Positions 26,726 through 36,009 of a stretch of 64,000 nucleotides of DNA are shown here, piece after piece. The translations under genes and the position numbers were made by a program. The notes under the pieces are model-generated. The model was not told where the DNA came from. It worked only from the letters and a program-made list of their open reading frames with translations, and did not search any database. Positions within the stretch are counted from its first letter, which is position 1. Every line of letters starts with the position of its first letter. Origin of the DNA: an uncultured Lachnospiraceae bacterium (GTDB lineage Bacteria; Bacillota; Clostridia; Lachnospirales; Lachnospiraceae); contig CAJUIO010000001.1 of NCBI GenBank assembly GCA_910586025.1, positions 1-64,000 of the forward strand, given 5' to 3'.

Positions 26726-26920
26726 AATTAAGCCGCCTTTCTATTTCTTAAGATTTCCTATTACTATGTTATGTCAATGATCAGACACATTTAGATATTA
26801 TACGACACTCATTTACAAATTGCAACGTACGAAAATTAATTAATTATAAAGAAAAAGTAGGTAAAATCTAAAATTTCCGTACATGAGTTTACAATTAATG
26901 GATAGGATGGTACAATGTGA

Positions 26921-27068
26921 CTTATCGGCAAGGAAACCAAGCACGAGCGAAGCGAAGTATTTGGTTTGTGCCGATAAGTCAGCGAGAAAATGAGCAAGCA
27001 GCACAGCTGCGGCATGTGCGAAGCACAAGAATTTTCGAGCATGAGAACGTCAAAGATACCAAGCACGA
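26921..27068 (+). repeat. Structured intergenic repeat element
   Basis: CTTATCGGCA (26921-26930) pairs perfectly with TGCCGATAAG (26969-26978), and inside it AAACCAA (26934-26940) pairs with TTGGTTT (26961-26967), giving a 17-bp interrupted stem around GAGCGAAGCGAA. A second small hairpin (TGTGC/GCACA) follows near 27015-27027. The 11-mer ACCAAGCACGA recurs at 26936 and 27058. The element spans the gap before the rhomboid-like gene and looks like a dispersed non-coding repeat. Protein-like frames across it have no ribosome binding site. Confidence 0.5.
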
Positions 27069-27084
27069 AAGGAAGCGTCTGTCT

Positions 27085-27972
27085 ATGAAATCTATGAGTA
27101 ACTTTGAAAAAAGATTCGGCAAATATGCAATCAGGAATATTTCTCTTGTCCTGGTTTTGTTTTATGCCTGCGGATACCTGATCAGCTGGGTGAACGAAGG
27201 CTTCCTGGGGTATCTCACCTTAAATCCCTATGCGATCCTGTTCGGGGGACAGATCTGGAGACTTGTGACATGGCTGATCATTCCGCCCGAGGGCTTTGAT
27301 TTCTTTACGCTCATCATGCTCTATTTTTACTATTCCATAGGAACTACCTTGGAAAATACCTGGGGAACCTACCGCTATAACCTCTATCTTTTTCTGGGAA
27401 TGATTTTTACCGCCGCGGGCTCCTTTGCCATGATGGGCTTTTTTTATCTGTTCCGTCCGGAGGTGCTTCTGGTGTACGGTGCGGAAAATTTCTTTTTCCA
27501 GATATCCACCATGTTCAGTACCTATTATGTAAATATGTCGATATTCCTCGCCTTTGCGGCGACTTTTCCCAATATGCAGCTGCTCCTGTTTTTCCTGATC
27601 CCGATCAAGGTAAAGGTATTGGGAATCATCTACGGAGCCATGTTGGTTTACCAGTTTATCGTGGGTTATATTGACCCTTCCGTGACCATCGCAAACCGTT
27701 TTGTGATTGCGGCATCCCTGCTGAACTTCGGCGTGTTTTTCTTTACCAGCAGGAACATGATCCACATGTCTCCGAAGCAGGTGAGGAGAAGGCAGGAGTT
27801 CCGGCGGGAGGTCAGGAAATCAACGAACATCACAAGACACAAGTGCGCTGTCTGCGGGAGGACGGAGGAGAGCAATCCGGAGCTGGAATTCCGGTTCTGC
27901 TCCAAATGTGACGGTAATTATGAGTATTGTCAGGAGCATCTGTTTACGCACACCCATGTAAAGCATCAGTGA
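27085..27972 (+). CDS. Rhomboid-fold membrane protein with C-terminal zinc ribbon, probably a pseudoprotease
   Basis: A 295-residue protein with six transmembrane helices in the rhomboid/derlin arrangement (LNPYAILFGGQIWRLVTWL, then TTLENTWGTYRYNLYLF, and AFAATFPNMQLLLFFLIPIK). I find no GxSG serine motif, so proteolytic activity is unlikely. The C-terminal soluble part carries CAVCGRTEE and FRFCSKCDGNYEYC followed by HLFTHTH, a likely zinc-binding ribbon. ATG 27085 is favoured; ATG 27094 is possible. It runs into a sigma-like gene 20 bases downstream. Confidence 0.7.
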   Translation: MKSMSNFEKRFGKYAIRNISLVLVLFYACGYLISWVNEGFLGYLTLNPYAILFGGQIWRLVTWLIIPPEGFDFFTLIMLYFYYSIGTTLENTWGTYRYNLYLFLGMIFTAAGSFAMMGFFYLFRPEVLLVYGAENFFFQISTMFSTYYVNMSIFLAFAATFPNMQLLLFFLIPIKVKVLGIIYGAMLVYQFIVGYIDPSVTIANRFVIAASLLNFGVFFFTSRNMIHMSPKQVRRRQEFRREVRKSTNITRHKCAVCGRTEESNPELEFRFCSKCDGNYEYCQEHLFTHTHVKHQ

Positions 27973-27992
27973 GAGCGAAAAGGGAAGAACTT

Positions 27993-28730
27993 ATGGGAAC
28001 GGACCAGGAAATAATATTTGCGAGGACGCTGGAGAAGGTAAAGAAGCTGGCGAGAGAACAGGGGAACAGCATAGAAAAGGAGCAGGTCGAGGATGCCTTT
28101 CGCGGGCTTGACCTGTCCAAAGAGCAGCTTTCCCTGGTCTTCGAGTATCTGGAAAAAAATAAAATCGGGATAGGCACAGTGCCGGATCCTGACGAATTCC
28201 TCTCTCGGGAGGAGATCGATTATCTGGAAGAGTACAAAAAGGAGCTGGCAGGCCTGGCAGAGCTTGCGGAAGGGGAGAAGGAGGCGCTTATCCTCTCCGC
28301 CATGGCGGGAGAGCCGGACGCACAGAAGAGGCTGATTCCCCTGTATTTGACCAGGGTGGTGGAGATTTCCAGGCTCTATGCGGGACAGGGCGTTTTGGTG
28401 GACGACCTGATCGGAGAGGGAAACGTGGCGCTTGCCCAGGGGGTATCCATGCTGGGCTGTCTGGAACATGCCGGGGAGGCGGACGGCATGCTGACGGGAA
28501 TGGTTATGGATGCCATGGAACGGAGCATTGCGCAGTACGTGAGCGAGGCGGATAAGGACAAAAAGGTTCTTTCCAGAGTCAGAAAGGTGGCAAAGAAGGC
28601 GGCGGACTTATCCAGACAGCTGCGCAGAAAGGTGACGGTGGAGGAGCTTGCGGCAGAGAGCGGAATGGACGAGGAAGTGATCCGCGACGCTCTGCGTTTT
28701 TGCGGGTATGCCATCGAGGATATCGGATAG
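27993..28730 (+). CDS. Sigma-70-like protein lacking region 4
   Basis: A 245-residue protein with the early regions of a sigma-70 factor: a region 1.1-like N-terminus (DAFRGLDLSKEQL), a region 2 core (RLIPLYLTRVVEISRLYAGQG with VDDLIGEGNVALAQ) and a region 3-like segment (KVTVEELAAESGMDEEVIRDALRF). The protein stops before any region 4 helix-turn-helix, and region 2.4 promoter residues look altered. It could be a regulator that binds core RNA polymerase or a degenerate sigma. ATG 27993 has GGGAAG upstream. Confidence 0.7.
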   Translation: MGTDQEIIFARTLEKVKKLAREQGNSIEKEQVEDAFRGLDLSKEQLSLVFEYLEKNKIGIGTVPDPDEFLSREEIDYLEEYKKELAGLAELAEGEKEALILSAMAGEPDAQKRLIPLYLTRVVEISRLYAGQGVLVDDLIGEGNVALAQGVSMLGCLEHAGEADGMLTGMVMDAMERSIAQYVSEADKDKKVLSRVRKVAKKAADLSRQLRRKVTVEELAAESGMDEEVIRDALRFCGYAIEDIG

Positions 28731-28750
28731 TCCGGAAATGGGAGTGAGAA

Positions 28751-29188
28751 ATGTCGGGGCACAGAGAAGAATTGTCGGACAATGATTTTAAATATGTAAT
28801 CATGGATGTGGAGAGCGTATACCTTGGGGCGAGATTTACCTTTGGCGAGCTTCTCGGACAGGAGATGGTTCCCTTTAAGCTGAAAGCCATCCTGAACCAG
28901 TATATTTTGAAGGAAGCGGATCAGGACACTACTCTGGAAAGCCAGTTCTATTATATGGTTCCGGAGGGCTTCGTGTACGATACCTTCAGTCAGCTCAAGG
29001 TCAGGGTGAAGGTTGTTGTTCAGGCGCAGAGGCGGACGCTTCTCGGTCAAAAGCGCTTCGTATACGAGGAGAAGGTGCTCAGGCTTAAGGAGCTTGCGGA
29101 AATAAATCTTGCAAAAAAGAAGGCTTGCGGCATGATTGTCCGTGAAATCATCATATCTAAGCTGGGCCTTTTGACCTTCAGCGTATAG
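28751..29188 (+). CDS. Hypothetical protein
   Basis: A 145-residue soluble protein with mixed alpha-beta character ([46 protein letters not shown]). No family is recognised. It starts 20 bases after the sigma-like gene and has a GGGAG site, and the asnS promoter begins inside its 3' end. It is probably cotranscribed with the rhomboid-like and sigma-like genes. Confidence 0.65.
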   Translation: MSGHREELSDNDFKYVIMDVESVYLGARFTFGELLGQEMVPFKLKAILNQYILKEADQDTTLESQFYYMVPEGFVYDTFSQLKVRVKVVVQAQRRTLLGQKRFVYEEKVLRLKELAEINLAKKKACGMIVREIIISKLGLLTFSV

Positions 29189-29200
29189 ATGTGGTAAAAT
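29171..29200 (+). promoter_or_regulatory. Sigma-A promoter for asnS
   Basis: TTGACC (29171-29176), an 18-base spacer and TAAAAT (29195-29200), partly inside the previous gene, lie 44 bases before asnS. Confidence 0.5.
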
Positions 29201-29243
29201 AAAGAAATATGAGAATACTGTACAGGAGAAAGGCAGGAATATT

Positions 29244-30635
29244 ATGGAACTGACAAATATCAAGGATTTATTCAGGGAGAAAGAAAAATATGCGGACAGC
29301 CAGGTGAGAGTGGGCGGCTGGGTGAGAAGCAACAGAGATTCCAAGACCTTCGGGTTTCTGGTGGTAAACGACGGAAGCTTCTTTGAGCCGCTTCAGGTGG
29401 TGTATTCGGATGAACTGGCTGATTTTGAGGAGATTGCCAGAATCGGCGTGGGAGCCGCCGTGATCGTGACGGGAAAAATCGTGGTAACGCCGGGAGCAAA
29501 GCAGCCTCTTGAGATGCAGGCCCGGGAGATCGTGGTGGAGGGCGCCTGCCCTTCGGATTACCCGCTGCAGAAAAAGCGTCACAGCTTTGAGTATCTGCGC
29601 ACCATATCCCACCTGCGGGCCAGGACGAACACCTTTCAGGCCGTGTTCCGCGTGCGTTCCCTGGCGGCCTATGCGATTCACCAGTTTTTCCGTGAGAGGG
29701 AATTTGTCTATGTGCATACGCCTCTGATCACGGGAAGTGACTGTGAGGGCGCGGGAGAGATGTTCAAGGTGACAACCCTGGAGCTTGACGATGTGCCCAA
29801 AACAGAACAGGGAGAGGTGGACTATAGCCAGGATTTCTTCGGAAAGCCCACAAACCTTACGGTGAGCGGACAGCTGGATGCGGAGACCTATGCCTTTGCC
29901 TTCCGGAACGTGTATACCTTCGGCCCCACCTTCAGGGCGGAGAACTCCAACACCACCCGCCACGCCGCGGAGTTCTGGATGATCGAGCCGGAAATGTGCT
30001 TTGCGGACCTTAAGGATGATATGATACTTGCGGAGAGCATGCTGAAATACGTCATCCGCTATGTGCTGGAAAACGCTCCGGAGGAGATGGCGTTTTTTAA
30101 CCAGTTTGTTGACAAAGGCCTGATCGAACGCCTGCAGCACGTGCTGTCCTCCGAGTTCGGCCATGTGACCTACACCCAGGCGATTGAGATTCTGGAAAAG
30201 CATAATGACGAATTTGAATACAAGGTACACTGGGGCAGCGATCTGCAGACCGAGCATGAGAGATTCCTCACGGAAAAGGAATTCAAGCGTCCGGTGTTTG
30301 TGACGGATTACCCCAAGGAGATCAAGGCCTTTTACATGAAGCTGAATGAGGATGGAAAGACCGTGGCGGCCATGGACTGTCTTGTTCCGGCCATCGGCGA
30401 GATCATCGGCGGAAGCCAGAGGGAGGACAAGCTTGAGCTTTTGGAGCAGAGGATGGAGGAGCTCGGCCTCAATAAGGAGGATTATGAGTTCTACCTTGAC
30501 CTGAGACGTTTCGGTTCCGCGCGTCATGCCGGCTTCGGGCTTGGCTTTGAGAGATGCGTGATGTATCTGACGGGCATGGGAAACATCCGCGACGTGATTC
30601 CCTTCCCGAGAACCGTGAAAAACTGCGAGCTGTAA
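29244..30635 (+). CDS. asnS: Asparaginyl-tRNA synthetase
   Basis: A 463-residue class IIb aminoacyl-tRNA synthetase that charges tRNA-Asn with asparagine. It has an N-terminal OB-fold anticodon-binding domain ([19 protein letters not shown]) and a catalytic core with motif 2 ([19 protein letters not shown]) and motif 3 ([21 protein letters not shown]). The length is normal. It is preceded by AGGAGAAAGG and a good promoter. No T-box leader is evident. A terminator and possible small RNA lie downstream. Confidence 0.95.
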   Translation: MELTNIKDLFREKEKYADSQVRVGGWVRSNRDSKTFGFLVVNDGSFFEPLQVVYSDELADFEEIARIGVGAAVIVTGKIVVTPGAKQPLEMQAREIVVEGACPSDYPLQKKRHSFEYLRTISHLRARTNTFQAVFRVRSLAAYAIHQFFREREFVYVHTPLITGSDCEGAGEMFKVTTLELDDVPKTEQGEVDYSQDFFGKPTNLTVSGQLDAETYAFAFRNVYTFGPTFRAENSNTTRHAAEFWMIEPEMCFADLKDDMILAESMLKYVIRYVLENAPEEMAFFNQFVDKGLIERLQHVLSSEFGHVTYTQAIEILEKHNDEFEYKVHWGSDLQTEHERFLTEKEFKRPVFVTDYPKEIKAFYMKLNEDGKTVAAMDCLVPAIGEIIGGSQREDKLELLEQRMEELGLNKEDYEFYLDLRRFGSARHAGFGLGFERCVMYLTGMGNIRDVIPFPRTVKNCEL

Positions 30636-30674
30636 TCCGTCAACAAAATTTTACAGAAAATTTGAAAATGGTAC

Positions 30675-30703
30675 TTGATTTCTTCGGATTTCTCTGCTAT
30701 ACT
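30675..30703 (+). promoter_or_regulatory. Strong sigma-A promoter inside the asnS-M16C gap
   Basis: TTGATT (30675-30680), exactly 17 bases, and TATACT (30698-30703). The predicted transcription start is near 30710, just before a hairpin, so it probably drives the short transcript that follows rather than asnS. Confidence 0.6.
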
Positions 30704-30709
30704 CTATAA

Positions 30710-30816
30710 GTGTCAGGGAGATGTTATTTCAAGCGGCATCACTGACACCAAACATTTGGTAAAATTCCCCTTTTACACTGAGCGGGCCGGAAAATTTTTT
30801 CCAGCCTGCTCTTTTA
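30710..30816 (+). ncRNA. Candidate small RNA or attenuated leader
   Basis: Right after a clean promoter, the sequence has GTGTCAG (30710-30716) pairing with CTGACAC (30742-30748), with GATG/CATC inside it; a second small palindrome ACCAAACATTTGGT (30747-30760); then a terminator hairpin with a T-rich tail (30780-30816). This promoter-hairpin-terminator layout fits an independent RNA of about 105 bases or a leader that can terminate before the M16C gene. No coding frame with a ribosome binding site is seen. Confidence 0.45.
30780..30816 (+). terminator. Rho-independent terminator
   Basis: GAGCGGGCCGG (30780-30790) pairs with CCAGCCTGCTC (30801-30811) through two G-U pairs, followed by TTTTACTTTT. 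Confidence 0.7.
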
Positions 30817-30877
30817 CTTTTGATGGATTTACGTTATACTAAGAGGAAGACTCTGGCATGAAGAAAGGATGGCGAAC

Positions 30878-33805
30878 ATGGAATATCAGATTGAAAAACT
30901 GGCGGCCTATGAGATCGTGGAGAGAAGAAGGATTTCCGACCTGAACTCCGAGGGCTGCATTTTGAGACACAGGAAGACAGGAGCGCACGTGGTGCTGCTT
31001 TTAAATGACGATGAGAATAAGGTGTTTTACATCGGCTTTCGCACGCCTCCGAAGGACAGCACCGGGGTTGCCCACATCCTGGAGCATTCCGTTCTGTGCG
31101 GGTCAAGGAGCTTCCCGGTAAAGGATCCCTTCGTGGAGCTGGTGAAGGGCTCTCTCAACACATTTTTAAATGCGATGACCTATCCAGACAAGACGGTTTA
31201 TCCGGTGGCCAGCTGCAATGACAAGGATTTTAAGAACCTGGTTCATGTCTATATGGATGCCGTGCTCTATCCCAATATCTACAAGGAAGAAAAGATTTTC
31301 AGGCAGGAAGGCTGGCACTATGAGATGGAAGACGAAAAGGACGAGCTTACCATCAACGGCGTGGTCTATAATGAGATGAAGGGGGCCTTCTCCTCCCCGG
31401 ATGACGTGGTGGAGCGGGAGATCATGAATTCCCTGTATCCGGACATCACCTACGGCCTGGAATCGGGCGGAGATCCCGATGTGATTCCGCAGCTGACCTA
31501 CGAGGAGTTTCTTGCATTCCATGGAAAATACTATCATCCCTCCAACAGCTATATCTATCTGTATGGAAACATGGATCCGGTTGAGTATCTCACCTTTCTG
31601 GATGAGAAATATCTGGGGGATTTTGACGCTCTTTCCATTGATTCGGCGGTAAAGCGGCAGGCACCCTTTGACAGCCCGAGGGAGGTTGTCCGGGAATACT
31701 CCGTGATGGAGGATGAGCCCGTCAAGGGAAACGCTTATCTGACCTACAATATTTCCATGGGGACGAGTCTGGACAAAAAGCTCTATGCGGCCATGGATAT
31801 TCTGGACTATGTGCTCTGCTCCGCTCCCGGCGCTCCGATCAAGCAGGCGCTGATCGACAGGGGGATCGGAAAGGATGTCTACAGCAGCATGGAAAACGGC
31901 GTTTATCAGCCTTATTTCGCCATTGTGGCAAAGAATGCGGACGAGGAGCTGAGGGAGGAGTTTGTTCGCACCGTGGAGGAAGAGCTTCTGCGTCTGTCCG
32001 CGGAGGGAATTGACAGGAAAGCGCTTAAGGCGGCTGTCAATTACTTTGAATTCCGCTACCGGGAGGGAGATTTTGGCTCTTATCCCAGAGGGCTGATGCT
32101 GGGGCTTCAGACTCTTGACAGCTGGCTCTATGACGATATGTCCCCCTTTATGCACATCGAAGCGAACGATACCTACAGACAGCTGCGGGAGGAGATCGAA
32201 ACGGGATATTTTGAGAGGCTGATCGCTTCCATGATTCTGGAAAATCCCCATAAGGCGGTGCTTGTGGTTAAGCCGGTTCCGGGACTGACCACGAAAAAGG
32301 AGGCGGCTCTTGCCGAAAAGCTTACTGAATACAGAAATTCCCTCTCAGAGGAGGAGATCCGGAGGATTGTGGAGGATACCAGGGCCCTCCGGGCTTATCA
32401 GGAACAGCCCAATACCAAGGAAGATCTGGAGACGATTCCTCTTCTTACCAGGGAGGATATGAAAAAGGAGGCGGCATCCTTCATCAACGAGGAAAGGAAG
32501 GCGGGTGAAACCACAGTCCTTGTTCACGACATCTTTACCAACGGAATTGGCTACCTGAATCTTTTGTTTGATCTCAAAAAGGTGCCCGCACCGCTTTTCC
32601 CCTATGTGGGAGTGCTCAAGGCCGTGCTGATGATGGTAAACACGAAAAACTACAGCTATGGAGACCTTTTTAATGAGGTGAATATCCATACCGGCGGTAT
32701 ACGCTTCCAGGTGAGCACCTATCTCAATGCAAACAAGCTGGACGAGTACCGCATTACCCTGGAGGTAAGGTCGAAGAGTCTTTATGAGAACAGGGATAAG
32801 GCGCTGCGGCTCATGAAGGAGATCATTCTCTCCTCCGATTACGAGGATGACAAGCGGCTCCATGAGATTATCGCGGAGGCCAGGTCCAGAATGCAGGCAA
32901 GCATGATGAGCGCGGGGCATCAGGTTGCGGCCATCCGGGCGCTCTCCTATTTTTCACCCTCTGCTGCCGTGTCGGGACAGATCAGCGGGATCCCGCAGTT
33001 CAGGCTGCTCGAGGAGCTTGATGATCATTTTGAGGAGCGCAGGGAGGAGCTGAAGAAGAATTTGAAGCAGCTTGCGGTGTGTATTTTCCGGCCGGAAAAT
33101 CTCCTGGTTGATTACACGGGAACGAAGGAAGGCCTTGCGGGAATCGAGGAACAGATTGCGGAGCTTTCCCGGGATCTGTTTACGGACCCTGTGGGGGGAG
33201 AGGGCTTTTGTCCGGAGCTGTCTGTAAAGAACGAGGGCTTTATGACCGCAGGACAGGTACAGTACGTGTGCCGTGCGGGAAACTTTATTGAGAAGGGTCT
33301 GCCCTATACAGGCTCCCTGAAGGTCCTGAAGGTTATGATGGGATATGATTATCTCTGGAACCAGATTCGGGTGAAGGGAGGGGCCTACGGCTGTATGTGC
33401 AGCTTTACGCGCAACGGGGATGGCTATTTTGTGTCCTACAGGGATCCCAATCTGGATAAGACCGTGGATGTGTATGAGAGGGCTGCCGAATATGTCCGTA
33501 ATTTTGATGCCGACGAGCGCACGGTGACGCAGTTTATCATCGGTGCGGTCAGTGAGCTGGATACGCCCATGACTCCGGCCACAAGAGGAAATTATTCCCT
33601 GGGCTGTTATATGACAAACATCTCCATGGAGCAGCTCCAGAGGGAGAGGGACGAGCTTCTTGCAACCACGGACGAGACCTTAAAGGGACTTCACCGCTAT
33701 GTGGAGGCCTTTATGAGCGGCAAATGCCTGTGCGTGGTTGGAAACGGCGAACGGATCCGGGAAAATGAGTCCATGTTCGGGAAAATCGAGCAGCTGTTCC
33801 ATTAA
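30878..33805 (+). CDS. M16C presequence-protease-like metallopeptidase
   Basis: A 975-residue zinc peptidase of the M16C (insulysin/presequence protease) type, with four homologous lobes. The first carries the inverted zinc motif H66-ILE-H70 (GVAHILEHSV) and the distal glutamate in VVYNEMKG. Bacterial members degrade peptides released by processing or signal-peptide cleavage. The length is usual for the family. I prefer ATG 30878 because AAAGG lies 9 bases upstream; the in-frame ATG at 30869 touches that site. Confidence 0.9.
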   Translation: MEYQIEKLAAYEIVERRRISDLNSEGCILRHRKTGAHVVLLLNDDENKVFYIGFRTPPKDSTGVAHILEHSVLCGSRSFPVKDPFVELVKGSLNTFLNAMTYPDKTVYPVASCNDKDFKNLVHVYMDAVLYPNIYKEEKIFRQEGWHYEMEDEKDELTINGVVYNEMKGAFSSPDDVVEREIMNSLYPDITYGLESGGDPDVIPQLTYEEFLAFHGKYYHPSNSYIYLYGNMDPVEYLTFLDEKYLGDFDALSIDSAVKRQAPFDSPREVVREYSVMEDEPVKGNAYLTYNISMGTSLDKKLYAAMDILDYVLCSAPGAPIKQALIDRGIGKDVYSSMENGVYQPYFAIVAKNADEELREEFVRTVEEELLRLSAEGIDRKALKAAVNYFEFRYREGDFGSYPRGLMLGLQTLDSWLYDDMSPFMHIEANDTYRQLREEIETGYFERLIASMILENPHKAVLVVKPVPGLTTKKEAALAEKLTEYRNSLSEEEIRRIVEDTRALRAYQEQPNTKEDLETIPLLTREDMKKEAASFINEERKAGETTVLVHDIFTNGIGYLNLLFDLKKVPAPLFPYVGVLKAVLMMVNTKNYSYGDLFNEVNIHTGGIRFQVSTYLNANKLDEYRITLEVRSKSLYENRDKALRLMKEIILSSDYEDDKRLHEIIAEARSRMQASMMSAGHQVAAIRALSYFSPSAAVSGQISGIPQFRLLEELDDHFEERREELKKNLKQLAVCIFRPENLLVDYTGTKEGLAGIEEQIAELSRDLFTDPVGGEGFCPELSVKNEGFMTAGQVQYVCRAGNFIEKGLPYTGSLKVLKVMMGYDYLWNQIRVKGGAYGCMCSFTRNGDGYFVSYRDPNLDKTVDVYERAAEYVRNFDADERTVTQFIIGAVSELDTPMTPATRGNYSLGCYMTNISMEQLQRERDELLATTDETLKGLHRYVEAFMSGKCLCVVGNGERIRENESMFGKIEQLFH

Positions 33806-33889
33806 AAAATGAGAAAGCCATAAAAGGGCGGCTCCGAAACGTATCCTTAACAGAAGACAAAACAGGAAAAGGATAGGGAGGAAAAGCTT

Positions 33890-34882
33890 ATGAGAAAAAG
33901 AAAACAGATTCGGAGCCGTCTTTTTACGGTGGCGGGAGTGGCTGCGTCCGTTCTGCTTGCGGCGGGCTGCGGCGGTTCGTCCGGCGGAATGATGATGGAG
34001 GAAGCCAAGGATGCTGCGGCTTATGTCACAAATGATGTCTACATGCAGGAGACTGCGGCGCAAACCATGGAAGCCGAAGCCGGCAGCGGGGGCGAAAGCG
34101 AAAGCGCGACCCCCAGGGTGCAGGAGAGCTCCCGGAAGCTGATCCGCAATGTCTCTCTCAATGTGGAGACGGAAACCTTTGACGATCTGATGAAGGCCGT
34201 GACGGAAAAGACGGAAAGCTTCGGGGGATACGTGGAGGAGAGCAGCACCTATAACGGCAGCTATTACTACGGAGGCGGCACCAGAAACGCCAGCCTGGTT
34301 TTGCGGATCCCCTCGGAGAAGCTGGATGAATTCCTAGGAACGGTGGCGCAGATTTCCAATGTGGTCAGCAGAGACGAGAACGTGACGGATGTGACTTTGC
34401 AGTATGTGGATATGAAAAGCCACAAGGATGCGCTGCTCGTGGAGCAGAAAAGGCTTCTCGAGCTTCTGGAAAAGGCGGAGAGCGTGGAGGACATTATTGC
34501 TATTGAGAGCAGGCTTTCCGACGTGCGCTATCAGATCGAGAGCATGGAATCCCAGCTCCGCACCCTGGATAATCAGGTTTCCTACAGCACGGTGCGGCTG
34601 TACATAGACGAGGTGGCAAAGCTGACACCCATAAAGGAACAGACCACCCTTGAAAAGATTAAGACGGGCTTTGCCCAGAGCCTCTACAACATAGGAAGCG
34701 GGGCGAAAAACCTGATGATCGGCCTTGTGATTTATCTTCCCTATATCGTGCTTTGGGCCGTCATCCTGATAATCGCACTGTTTGTGTGGAGATTTCTGCA
34801 CAGGCGCCGGTCCGGATTACGGGAAGAAAAAGAGAAAGGGAAAAAACAGAAAGTAGAACAAAAGGAAGAGAAGAATGAGTGA
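33890..34882 (+). CDS. DUF4349 lipoprotein
   Basis: A 330-residue secreted lipoprotein: the signal ends LLAAGCGG with the lipidated cysteine near residue 27. An external domain (about 75-240) has the DUF4349 pattern (KLIRNVSLNVETETFDDL, FGGYVEESS, a central coiled coil) and is followed by a C-terminal transmembrane helix (about 285-305) with a charged tail. It is therefore anchored at both ends. Function unknown; DUF4349 proteins may sense or structure the envelope. It overlaps era by 8 bases and is probably cotranscribed with it. Confidence 0.85.
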   Translation: MRKRKQIRSRLFTVAGVAASVLLAAGCGGSSGGMMMEEAKDAAAYVTNDVYMQETAAQTMEAEAGSGGESESATPRVQESSRKLIRNVSLNVETETFDDLMKAVTEKTESFGGYVEESSTYNGSYYYGGGTRNASLVLRIPSEKLDEFLGTVAQISNVVSRDENVTDVTLQYVDMKSHKDALLVEQKRLLELLEKAESVEDIIAIESRLSDVRYQIESMESQLRTLDNQVSYSTVRLYIDEVAKLTPIKEQTTLEKIKTGFAQSLYNIGSGAKNLMIGLVIYLPYIVLWAVILIIALFVWRFLHRRRSGLREEKEKGKKQKVEQKEEKNE

Positions 34883-35777
34883 ACAGTTTAAATCAGGCTT
34901 TGTGACACTGATAGGAAGACCCAATGTAGGCAAGTCCACGCTGATGAACTGCCTCATCGGGCAGAAAATCGCCATTACGTCAGGCAAGCCACAGACCACG
35001 AGAAACAGAATACAGACCGTTTATACCTCCGGGGAGGGACAGATCGTGTTCGTGGATACTCCCGGTATCCATAAGGCGAAAAACAAGCTGGGAGATTACA
35101 TGGTAAATGTGGCGGAGCGCACTCTTAAGGAGGTTGACGTGATTCTGTGGCTTGTGGAGCCCTCCAATTTTATCGGGGCCGGGGAGAGACATATTCTGGA
35201 AAAGCTGGAGAGGGTCAATACCCCGTTGATTCTGGTAATCAACAAAATTGACACGGTGAGGCGGGAGGAGCTTTTTGGCTTCATCGACACCTACCGGAAG
35301 GCGATGGATTTTGACGAGATTGTGCCGGTTTCCGCCCTGAAAGGGGAGAATACCGAAGAGCTTATAAAATGCGTCATGAAATACCTTCCCTACGGACCGG
35401 CCTTTTTTGACGAGGATACGGTGACGGACCAGCCTCAGCGCCAGATCGTGGCGGAAATGGTCCGGGAAAAGGCGCTGAGGTGCCTTGAGGAGGAGATTCC
35501 CCACGGGATCGCGGTGACCATTGAAAAAATGAAATGGAGAAGGGATATCGTGGATATCGAGGCTACCATTATCTGTGAGAAGGAGTCCCACAAGGGAATC
35601 ATCATCGGGAAGCAGGGAAGTATGCTGAAAAAGATCGGAGCCGCAGCCAGAAAGGATATGGAGGCCATGCTGGATAGCAGGGTGAATCTGCAGCTCTGGG
35701 TCAAGGTCAAAAAGGACTGGCGGGACAGTGATTTCCTTCTCAAAAATTTCGGCTACAATCAGAAGGAGTACGAATAG
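34875..35777 (+). CDS. era: GTPase Era
   Basis: A 300-residue GTPase that binds 16S rRNA and checks 30S assembly. It has the G1 GRPNVGKSTL, G3 DTPGI and G4 NKID motifs in the N-terminal GTPase domain, and a C-terminal KH domain (HKGIIIGKQGSMLKKIGAAAR) for RNA binding. It overlaps the DUF4349 gene and is followed by a small gene and recO, a usual Lachnospiraceae arrangement. Confidence 0.95.
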   Translation: MSEQFKSGFVTLIGRPNVGKSTLMNCLIGQKIAITSGKPQTTRNRIQTVYTSGEGQIVFVDTPGIHKAKNKLGDYMVNVAERTLKEVDVILWLVEPSNFIGAGERHILEKLERVNTPLILVINKIDTVRREELFGFIDTYRKAMDFDEIVPVSALKGENTEELIKCVMKYLPYGPAFFDEDTVTDQPQRQIVAEMVREKALRCLEEEIPHGIAVTIEKMKWRRDIVDIEATIICEKESHKGIIIGKQGSMLKKIGAAARKDMEAMLDSRVNLQLWVKVKKDWRDSDFLLKNFGYNQKEYE

Positions 35778-35832
35778 AAAAGAGAAAAAAGTAAACCCTA
35801 ATAACAATCTCATTTTTGTTAGGGGGCACAGG

Positions 35833-36009
35833 ATGAAGGAACCAAATTACTGGCAACGATTTCTAAATACCGGAAGAGTGGACGATTATCTGTCCTACCT
35901 TACTCACAGGGAGATAGACGGGACGGAAAAAGAGGGAGAGAATCCTAATGCAGGAACTTTTCACAGTTACAGGGATGATATTGAAGGCGGAGCCTTTCGG
36001 GGAATATGA
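35833..36009 (+). CDS. Small conserved protein between era and recO
   Basis: A 58-residue protein starting MKEPNYWQRFLNTGRVDDYLSY, rich in charged and aromatic residues. Similar short YWQ-F...GRVDDYL proteins sit between era and recO in related bacteria, which argues it is real. AGGGGG precedes the ATG. Its end overlaps the recO start by 62 bases, so translation is coupled. Function unknown. Confidence 0.6.
   Translation: MKEPNYWQRFLNTGRVDDYLSYLTHREIDGTEKEGENPNAGTFHSYRDDIEGGAFRGI

Noticed and set aside
29268..30527. Long antisense frame of about 420 residues under asnS
   Set aside because: No recognisable protein features; asnS on the other strand has complete catalytic motifs.
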